NCBI GenBank assembly: GCA_000818945.1
Contig: KN805372.1
Coordinates: 948,820-1,012,819 of the forward strand
Source: Schizochytrium sp. CCTCC M209059
Lineage: Eukaryota > Sar > Bigyra > Thraustochytrida > Thraustochytriidae
DNA length: 64,000 nt
Direction: 5' to 3'
Position 1 is the first letter of the stretch. Each line of letters starts with the position of its first letter. This document shows positions 57,226 to 64,000 of the stretch, one piece after another. The translations under genes and the position numbers were made by a program. The notes beneath the pieces are model-generated. The model was not told the origin of the DNA, ran no database searches, and saw nothing but the letters and a program-made list of their open reading frames with translations.

Positions 57226-58863
57226 ATGAGCACGAACGACTGCGGCGACTCGTGGACAAATAACGCAGCTTATTGCTGCTCAGCGCAGCCGAGCAAGAAC
57301 TGCCAGTTCTGGGGCGTTGCGTACCAATGGCTCATTGTGACAGCATGTCTATGGGTCTTGGCAATGCTGGCAGACTACATTGTAAACTTGCTCATTGCGC
57401 TGCTGAGCTTAATCCTCACGAGATACAAACGGCGATCGTGGCTCCGTCCGCTGAAGCGCCATGTAGCTTCTTGGATGTCGCAATTGCTGCGCTGGGGTCT
57501 CGTATGGGCAGGTTTCGTGACCTTGCACATGCCGGACAGAGTGTACAGCATCTTTCGGTATTTTTTGTCCATTCCATTTTTCATCATCCTGCTGCTCTTC
57601 ATCAATGCCGCCTTTGCTGCGCTGTCCAAAATTGTGCGACTCGAGGCAGAGCGCAGCAACAGATCAGCCAGCAAAGCCAACGCCGAGGCGGACAAGGATG
57701 CTAAACGAGCCGCTTTCTCGAATACCAGTGTCACCGCAGTGGACGATCCGCTGGCGCCCATACTGTACGTTGACGACGAGGGCGTCGATCATGAAGCAGA
57801 GGGCAGTAACTCGCAGCAACGGGGTACTGATGGTGGGAACGAGCCATCGTTACGTCATGCAATCGAAGAGGGCCTTCGTGTGGTAAAGTACGTCATCTTT
57901 TTGCTCATCATCGTGCTCGGCCTGCAGAGCAACGACGTACCGGTCGTGTCGTTTTTCCAGAGCGCCACAATTTTTACGCTAAGTGTAGTCTTTGCAGCGC
58001 AGCCCTGGATTCGAAATCTTATCGGAGGCCTCATGGTTCTTTTCGACGACAAATTTGCAGAGGGAAACTACGTCCGCGTCGTTGGAGTCGAAGGCACAGT
58101 GCTGGACATTACGCTACGCACGACAAAGCTGCAGCGGCCGGACAAGTCTATCATCTACGTTCCTAACTCGCGCGTGCTCGAGCAGCCTGTTACAAACTTC
58201 TCGCGCGGGTCCACTCGCTTGCTCGAGGTGCGCATGAAACTAAGCCCGGAGACACCTGGTGCGAAAATTCGCAAGCTCTTATCCGAATTGGAGCACACCC
58301 TACAGACCTTGCATCCAGCCCTCACCTCGCATCCAGCAAACGCAAAGCACGGCAAACTTGGCGATGCGACCGAGTTTTTTGTCGTGCTCGACCAGATGTT
58401 CGAGGTGCTCATTTGGACGCACACCAGTGGCTTGGACACGGAGGATAAACGACACGCGGACATTCAGTCGGAAATCATGCTCGCAGTCACCGACACAATG
58501 AGCAGTCTTGGCATCGAAAGCGAGGCACAATATCTCGCCCGTCCTCTCCGTGGTGTCAGACGGCGAGATCGGAGTCGTACGGATAGCAGCAATCATGATG
58601 ATCTCGACAACAATGAAGACGACAGCACAAACAGTGGGGGAAGAGGGGGTGATTCAAGTCGACCTACACTTCGACGAGGATACAAACACGATGATGACAA
58701 CGATGACGATACCGCCGGGGGCGATCCTCCTGAACGTTATTCGCGCCGGCCCTTGATTCGTGAGCGGGGTGCGGGCCCAAGCTTTTCGCAAGACGAGTAC
58801 AATAACGACGACCTTGACCTCAGCATGGCCGCTTATCAACTTCTCGCGGACGCTGCGACCTAA
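57226..58863 (+). CDS. Mechanosensitive ion channel, MscS family
   Basis: The 545-residue channel probably opens under membrane tension. The start is ATG 57226. Hydrophobic helices lie at about 34-65, 92-104, 113-135 and 218-236. The pore helix and beta domain follow with the hallmark SVVFAAQPWIRNLIGGLMVL, then DDKFAEGNYVRVVGVEGTV, LRTTKLQRPDKSIIYVPNS and EQPVTNFSR. Residues 140-215 are an extra acidic loop between helices 3 and 4. The C-terminal 110 residues are Arg/Asp-rich and disordered. The arrangement resembles plant and algal MSL-type channels of the plasma membrane or organelles; no clear presequence is seen. Confidence 0.9.
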   Translation: MSTNDCGDSWTNNAAYCCSAQPSKNCQFWGVAYQWLIVTACLWVLAMLADYIVNLLIALLSLILTRYKRRSWLRPLKRHVASWMSQLLRWGLVWAGFVTLHMPDRVYSIFRYFLSIPFFIILLLFINAAFAALSKIVRLEAERSNRSASKANAEADKDAKRAAFSNTSVTAVDDPLAPILYVDDEGVDHEAEGSNSQQRGTDGGNEPSLRHAIEEGLRVVKYVIFLLIIVLGLQSNDVPVVSFFQSATIFTLSVVFAAQPWIRNLIGGLMVLFDDKFAEGNYVRVVGVEGTVLDITLRTTKLQRPDKSIIYVPNSRVLEQPVTNFSRGSTRLLEVRMKLSPETPGAKIRKLLSELEHTLQTLHPALTSHPANAKHGKLGDATEFFVVLDQMFEVLIWTHTSGLDTEDKRHADIQSEIMLAVTDTMSSLGIESEAQYLARPLRGVRRRDRSRTDSSNHDDLDNNEDDSTNSGGRGGDSSRPTLRRGYKHDDDNDDDTAGGDPPERYSRRPLIRERGAGPSFSQDEYNNDDLDLSMAAYQLLADAAT

Positions 58864-59148
58864 AAAGAAAAGAAAAGAAAAGAAAAGTAAGGAAAGGAAA
58901 GAATGTTTTGCTGCTTGTTTCTTACTTTGCACCCACCAATTAAGATGCTGAGCAACAAGCAAGCAAGCAAGCAAGCAATGTCGTCTACCACTCGCGACCT
59001 TGATAATCAAAATCCTTGTCCCGTTGTCGGTGCTTCATAAAAAAAGGCGTCAGCGCTAACGAGGGCCCTCAAGCTTTTCGGAAACAATTTTTCTTTTCCC
59101 ATGACACACGAACAAAATTTTCACAAAAAACAGAAAAAATGGATCAGA
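58864..59148. other. Convergent intergenic with AAAAG and AAGC runs
   Basis: An (AAAAG)n run directly follows the channel stop codon (58864-58900), and (GCAA)n is at 58956-58977. No gene. Confidence 0.6.
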
Positions 59149-60300
59149 TTAGATATCCGAAGCCATGATACGGCCACTCTTGCCGCGCTCATCGCCATCC
59201 CTGTAGTACCTCTCCGGGTGCCTTTCGTCAACACTAATCAAAGACGTGATGTTGAAAGGCCCATCAAAGTGCTTGCGACCGCGATTAATGCGCGCAACGA
59301 CCTCCACAACAACCGCCAAGGTCGCAAAGGCAGCAGTGGAAGAAAACACATAGCGGAAGATCTCACTCTCGAAGCCGGGTGATCCAAGAAAGAGTGTGGC
59401 ATTTACGCTCGAAGAGATCTTGATGGGAGAAATGCGCAAGATAAAGGCATGCAGAGCCGAGATAACGCGAATCTCGAGCCAGTCGTGGAGCCCGAGCATG
59501 GCTGCAAGCAGAGGAAGGAGCAGCGAGGTAATCACAAAGTACATGGCCTTTTCTGGATGATAGACGGCATTATACTCGATGTTCCACAATGTATAAGCAA
59601 CGATAAAGAGGGGCGAAAGGTTAGCACGAATCTCGCGCGTCGTCTCGTCGTAGCGTTCCATGACCGAGAAACCGTAGCGCTTGGCGTACATGACCACCAT
59701 GATGGTCAAGACGACCCCATTGCACCCGTTGATGATGTTGTACGGCTTCTTTTGCAGCAAAAAGAGCTCCCAAACGAACTCTTCCACCATGTTGACCATG
59801 AAAACGCCGTGTCCCAGAACGCTGTACAAAACATTCATGCGAGTCTCGCCAAGAATGGGGAGCTGCACAATGCGGTTAGGGGGTGGGAAGACGTGTTTGA
59901 TGAGCAGAAAGATGGTCGATGCGCCAATCAAAGACAGAATCTTCATCCACACAAAGGCGTCGCGGCCTACAAGCACAGTCGAGGCTACGATTCCCATGGG
60001 CAGCAGGACGCCCAAAAGGAGATTGCCCAGAAAGTCAGATCGTACGCCAAAAACGCGGAAAAATACCGTAGTATGCACGAGCGCAATAGGCTGCAGAATC
60101 CACGAGCCGATGAAGATGGTCAACATGAGTGCGCCCGCGGGACTGCTTGCGCCTGCGGCCGCAAAGAGCATATCGGACAAGGATCCGTCGATCGGGCTCT
60201 CAAACGTTCCATGAGTCGTGTTGATAATGAAGCCATCCGCCTCGCTGGTTACCGCCAGCATCCTGCCCATCGTCGTGGCGCTCGCCGCATCGTCGCCCAT
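59149..60300 (-). CDS. Multi-spanning membrane protein of unknown function
   Basis: The 383-residue product starts at ATG 60300; an earlier in-frame region lacks a better start. About nine hydrophobic helices are visible, including ALMLTIFIGSWILQPIALVH, LLLGVLLPMGIVASTVLVG, GASTIFLLIKHVF, GVVLTIMVVMYAKRYG, LFIVAYTLWNIEYNAVYHP, FVITSLLLPLLAAMLG and FATLAVVVEVVARI. Charged residues inside helices (VEEFVWELFL, WNIEYN) suggest transport or enzymatic function. No family is recognised with confidence. Confidence 0.8.
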   Translation of the reverse strand: MGDDAASATTMGRMLAVTSEADGFIINTTHGTFESPIDGSLSDMLFAAAGASSPAGALMLTIFIGSWILQPIALVHTTVFFRVFGVRSDFLGNLLLGVLLPMGIVASTVLVGRDAFVWMKILSLIGASTIFLLIKHVFPPPNRIVQLPILGETRMNVLYSVLGHGVFMVNMVEEFVWELFLLQKKPYNIINGCNGVVLTIMVVMYAKRYGFSVMERYDETTREIRANLSPLFIVAYTLWNIEYNAVYHPEKAMYFVITSLLLPLLAAMLGLHDWLEIRVISALHAFILRISPIKISSSVNATLFLGSPGFESEIFRYVFSSTAAFATLAVVVEVVARINRGRKHFDGPFNITSLISVDERHPERYYRDGDERGKSGRIMASDI

Positions 60301-61232
60301 TGTTGTAGGACCCACCGAGCGACTGTCTGACTGACTTGACTGACTTGACTGCACGTGCCGCCGCACACCTCGTGGACGGCCCGGTCAAGCTTCGAAGGAA
60401 GTAGAGGAAGCGGCCGTGGCGCGAACGCGCGCGCTGTTTGGTGACCGGCGCCTCGCGAGAGCCCGCGCACGGACCTCGCGGCCTCAAGTCGGCCGGCCGG
60501 GTGGTCCACGTCGAGAGCGAGCTTGACGTTCTGCTTGGGCCCGGCGCGACGGCGTCGGGGTCCGGTCGGGTAAAATTTAGTGCGACCTTTTGCCGAAGTT
60601 TCCCGATGACCCTCTTTGGTCTTCATTGCTACGCCGTCTGTCCCGCAAGGCGAGGGAAAACACACACTTTTTAATTTTTCCGAATTTGTTTCTATGGCCC
60701 AAGCTATTGTGAGATGGAGCTTTACTACACCCCGCCCATGCGCTCACTCTCTAAGATAGCTAGCTGACTGCTGAGGTCGAAATGGAAATTGCCAGCAAAG
60801 GAGGTTTTCTGCTGCTTTGGCAGACAAAATGGATTGAGGTGATCTGCCATTTCTGGAGCAAAAGATTGAAAAACCTTTTCTGAAATGAAAGATTGAATAG
60901 GTTTGCACTCTTCCATCTTCGCTTTACCATGAGTACATCGATAGATACGTCAGAGACATAGAACCAAACCGTCAGTGCAGCCAGCTGGAGCTGAAAGTGG
61001 TTGTTGTAAAAATGCAATGATGGCTAGAGCCTTGGTCGAAGTCTAGGTCCCAGACGAACTCTTTGTGTTTTGGGTATACTTACGAATTCAAGTGGATGCA
61101 GTTCCTCTTCCGTCTGAAGAGGATCCTTTCACCCAAAATGCTCACTTCTGAGCTTGCAGACAAGCTGAAGTTGTTGTTGCGTATTTATAGAAAAAAGTTG
61201 TGAAATTTATCTGATGTATGTATATGTGCTGC
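60301..61232. other. Intergenic region
   Basis: 932 bp. A GACT/TGACT-type run occurs at about 60327-60350. The rest, including the AT-richer part 60660-61200, shows nothing gene-like. Confidence 0.5.
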
Positions 61233-61880
61233 TTACTCTGCTGCTGGTGCAGCAGCCTCACCCTCCTGGGCAGCGGGCGCTTCTGCGCCATTTTCATAGG
61301 TAGCCTCGGCTGCGTCTGCGTCTGCGCCTGCTGCGTCCGTTGCGTCCGCAGCCTCCGAAGCCTTGGACTTTGCGGCTTCCTGGTCGCGCTTGAGCTGCTC
61401 CTTCATCTTGGCGCGGTCCTCCTTCCACTTGGAGGAGGATCCAGGACGACTACCTGAGCCACTGTCTTTGGAATCGGCAGCCGCAAGGTCAGAAGAGGAA
61501 TCGCCGGCATTATTGTCCGCTGCAGACTTTTTGGTGTCGCCCTTGCACACGGAAACGTGCTTTTCAATACGATCCGGATTGAACTTGCGGTTACATTTGG
61601 GGCACGGCTCGCGCTCATCGGGGCCATCGTCCTCGTCGTCCTCGGCGGGAGGGGCCTCGATCGTCTTGAGAACCTCTTCGAGATGTACACCATCCTCGAT
61701 TGTATTCTTGAGCAGGGCGCGAAGACGGTCAACCTCAGCCTTTGCAGTAACGCCACGCGGCGTGTCAAACTCGCGCGTGTCTTTGTTGGCCTCCAACTTG
61801 ATAGCATCGAGCTTGGCGCGCAGTGCTTCGGCCGTGGGCTGTGCCACTGGCGCACCGGTCACGGATGCTCCGTTGCCCAT
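61233..61880 (-). CDS. C2HC zinc-finger protein (ZC2HC1-like), possible myristoylation
   Basis: The 215-residue product starts at ATG 61880. The zinc finger at about 92-112 reads EPCPKCNRKFNPDRIEKHVSVC, that is C-x2-C-x12-H-x3-C, the C2HC form seen in ZC2HC1 proteins. An N-terminal helix with DRLRALLKNTIEDGVHLEEV precedes it and an acidic linker (PAEDDEDDGPDE) separates them. The C-terminal 95 residues are Ser/Gly then Ala/Glu-rich and disordered, with a basic helix SSKWKEDRAKMKEQLKRDQE. The start MGNGAS matches the N-myristoylation consensus. The molecular function of such proteins is poorly known. Confidence 0.82.
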   Translation of the reverse strand: MGNGASVTGAPVAQPTAEALRAKLDAIKLEANKDTREFDTPRGVTAKAEVDRLRALLKNTIEDGVHLEEVLKTIEAPPAEDDEDDGPDEREPCPKCNRKFNPDRIEKHVSVCKGDTKKSAADNNAGDSSSDLAAADSKDSGSGSRPGSSSKWKEDRAKMKEQLKRDQEAAKSKASEAADATDAAGADADAAEATYENGAEAPAAQEGEAAAPAAE

Positions 61881-62604
61881 GATATCTCTCGAGCGCGCTT
61901 TCGCGACAGCGAGCCTAGATGCCAAAGGTCAATCAATACAACAGCGAAGAAATCAAATGGAGAGCAGCGGGCGGCGACGCGAGACAAGGCGACGCGGTCG
62001 GTCGCGTTGGGTTCGGCGTGAGTGTCGTATGCGATATAGTCTGCTTCGGCGACGCGCCCTGCTGCTGCCGCTGCGGCTGCTGCTGATACTGCTGGCCACG
62101 TGCGTTGAAGATCTGGTTTTCCAACGTTGCTGCTTACTTGCTTGCTTGTTTGCTTGCGTGCGTGCTTGCCGGCTCGTCTGTCTGCTGGCCAACCTAATTT
62201 GGCAGTGCTCGCCGGACTAGACGTTGAGCTGTTGCTCTTCTCTTCCAAGTTTTGCCTCATTTGTGTTGTGCACGCGCAGCATCCGATAGCCGTTGCCATT
62301 CGGTCAACTCGATAGCCACTGTCCACTTGGTCACCTCCCGGCTGACTCGCGAGTCGACAAATTCTTCCCGAGGAGCTGGTCCGTTTTTTGTGCGATTGAG
62401 AACGATTCTATGCCAGCAAACTTGACCTTGCGTGCGGCACTTACACCTGCGGTCTTTGATCCGATCCGTTGGCACGCGCGCCAACGCTCTCAAACGTACA
62501 TGAGATATGCGGAAAGCAGACTCGGTTTTTTCTTTTACGCCGGGATTTGCGGAGCTTGGCCCCGAGCATTTGGGTCTAGGGTCGGGGCACGGGGTTGGGG
62601 GAGG
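61881..62604. other. Intergenic region up to the sequence gap
   Basis: No gene is supported. A CTT/TGCTTG run at about 62120-62165 and CTGCTGCTG near 62065-62090 lie upstream of the zinc-finger gene. A long frame running into the gap has no recognisable content. Confidence 0.5.
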
Positions 62605-62652
62605 NNNNNNNNNNNNNNNNNNNNNNNNNNNNNNNNNNNNNNNNNNNNNNNN
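62605..62652. other. Assembly gap (48 N)
   Basis: Forty-eight undetermined bases join the left part to a segment of different composition. Confidence 1.
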
Positions 62653-63178
62653 GCGACCCGACACCCAAATGAACTCCAGCATCTCTCATCAAGCCACTAC
62701 ACCTATCCGTTGACACGAAGCCAGCCCTTTGTCCCTTCATCCCTGCACCACCAGGGCCCTTTTGCATCCTTTTTCCCCACCTCGCCAAAGAGGTCTAAAG
62801 CTTCATCGTCCAGCTCCAATAGACCCATTACTACTCCGCGCTCAAAGACTGCATTCCGATCCTCTATCTCGCCCCGTAACCCTCCTTCAGCCGCAGCTTT
62901 TCGAGACGTAAGCAAGGAGGGGTAGACTGAAGGGGGCACAGAGGAAGAGCACGCAACGCAGGATATGAAATCCGAAATTCCTTCGAGCCCATTCTGCGCG
63001 CCTCGCTGAGATCGATCGATGGACTCATCGGCCGGCCGGGGCGACGCGACCTCTCGCGCGAACCGAGCCCGTCTGCTGCGTTAGGGTCCTCCCTACTACC
63101 GGCCGAGCGAGCAGCCGGCAGGCGGAGGAGGCAGTGCTTTGAAGTTGTTTGGATTCGAATGCATTCATTTCACGAATG

Positions 63179-63250
63179 ATCAATCGATTGATCGATCGGT
63201 TGAACAATCCCACTGCGATCGATCGTTCGATCGATCGATCGATCGATCGG
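63179..63250. repeat. GATC-rich palindromic repeats
   Basis: GATCAATCGATTGATCGATC and then GATCGATC units, self-complementary, similar to 16750-16799. Confidence 0.85.
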
Positions 63251-63847
63251 GGGTATCATCATACGGGCCGCTGAGCACGCCGCGGCTTCCTCCGGGCGGG
63301 GGGTGGGTTCCTTCCTCCTCGTCCTCCTCTTCGCGCCGAGCAAAGCAAACCTGGTTTGGACGGGTAGGTGGATGTGTGAAATTCGTGCGCTGACCCGGAT
63401 GAAATTTGAAATTTGAATTTGAATTCATTCGAGAGATCCCGGACCCAGCCAGACCCGATCGGGCGCAGACTCGAGCGAGGCCGGGACGCGCGCGACGACG
63501 CGAAGCGAAGCCGCGGCAGGCGAGAGTCGCAAGGATCTCCGCCGCACCGCACGCACGGGGGTGCCCGAGGTGGCGACTTTGTCTGGAGGCCACGGGACAG
63601 CTCGGTCGGCTCGACTCGACTCGCCGCGCCGCGCCTCGCCTCACCTCACTTTATCTCACCTCGCCACGCGGCCACTCGTCACAACACATCACCCACCTGG
63701 GAGCAACAGACCCACAAGCCGCCGCGCGCAGCTTAGGCGCAAACTTTCTCAAGTTGAAGGACGGCCTTCGTTCATCTGTTGAAGTTCGTTCATTCATTCG
63801 TTCATTTGCACGCGTGCGTGCGTTGATCTTGGGATAGGCATCAATCA

Positions 63848-63880
63848 CATCGCATCGCATCGCATCGCATCGCATCGCGT
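63848..63880. repeat. GCATC pentanucleotide array, second locus
   Basis: About six to seven ATCGC/GCATC units, the same pentamer as at 15476-15556. Confidence 0.9.
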
Positions 63881-64000
63881 GCGTGCATCGCGCCGCAGCC
63901 GCGCAGGTTAGGAGACAGGAAGGCTGGTGGCCAGGCCACCTCGCGCTCAGCTGTCAGTTAATCAGTCAGTCAGTCAATCAATCAACTAATCGCATCCCAC

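Larger units (their letters stand above)
62653..64000. other. Post-gap segment, no gene supported
   Basis: 62653-62940 carries overlapping open frames on both strands (minus: EGGLRGEIEDRNAVFERG near 62880; plus: Ser/Pro-rich), neither recognised and neither with a good start. Beyond about 63000 the DNA returns to repeat-rich, GC-rich character with GATC palindromic repeats (63179-63250), an ATCGC run (63848-63880) and GTCA/ATCA tetramers at the end. Confidence 0.4.

Noticed and set aside
1..64000. CRISPR arrays, operons, riboswitches, ribosome binding sites
   Set aside because: The genes are eukaryotic with individual promoters; the tandem repeats lack unique spacers, and no prokaryotic signals are seen.

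Overview
This window is nuclear DNA from a flagellate-forming, GC-rich, compact-genome protist. It carries a nexin-dynein regulatory complex subunit (DRC2), mitochondrial and RNA-processing genes of ordinary eukaryotic type, plant-type cystathionine beta-lyase, almost no introns (two found), very long low-complexity stretches and secreted trypsin paralogs. A stramenopile of the thraustochytrid/labyrinthulomycete kind fits best, but that is inference; no marker in the window proves it. Stop usage (TAA, TAG and TGA all end intact genes) shows the standard genetic code. About 26 intact protein genes and three broken coding loci can be supported.

Layout. 0.3-4.3 kb: two coiled-coil genes, the second being DRC2. 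4.3-9.3 kb: a repeat-rich accessory island holding a serine protease homolog whose catalytic serine is aspartate, and a decayed gene. 9.6-13.0 kb: a YccV/HspQ-domain protein and a coiled-coil protein. 13.0-17.4 kb: gene-free satellite land, including about 608 bp of perfect GGCAA pentanucleotide. 17.4-36.5 kb: polyQ protein, DEDDh RNA exonuclease, GPR180/TMEM145-type seven-helix receptor, exosome subunit CSL4, an unknown protein, an Mrr/RRG7-type mitochondrial nuclease, TCAB1/WRAP53, a tail-anchored cystathionine beta-lyase, two tandem TauE/SafE transporters and eIF6. 37.2-44.4 kb: an array of secreted trypsin-like proteases on the minus strand, the last truncated. 44.4-48.1 kb: a broken eight-repeat zinc-finger gene and an IS630/Tc1-like transposase interrupted by one in-frame TAG. 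48.8-62 kb: alpha/beta hydrolase (ABHD4/5 type), sphingosine kinase-like enzyme, DHODH, mitochondrial RsfS, an orphan mitochondrial protein, PET191/COA5, an MscS channel, an orphan membrane protein and a C2HC zinc-finger protein. The end contains a 48-base N gap followed by sequence of unclear origin.

How parts relate. The proteases are one family: all share a conserved C-terminal segment ending in a DGEY-like motif and then a hydrophobic GPI-like or membrane tail, so they are probably displayed at the surface. Flanking repeats link the 5-kb copy to the truncated 44-kb copy, suggesting duplication and rearrangement. Four consecutive genes at 52.4-56.5 kb are all mitochondrial. Cystathionine beta-lyase sits beside two putative organellar sulfur-anion transporters. 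Premature stops in the three broken loci are all explicable by single C:G to T:A transitions.
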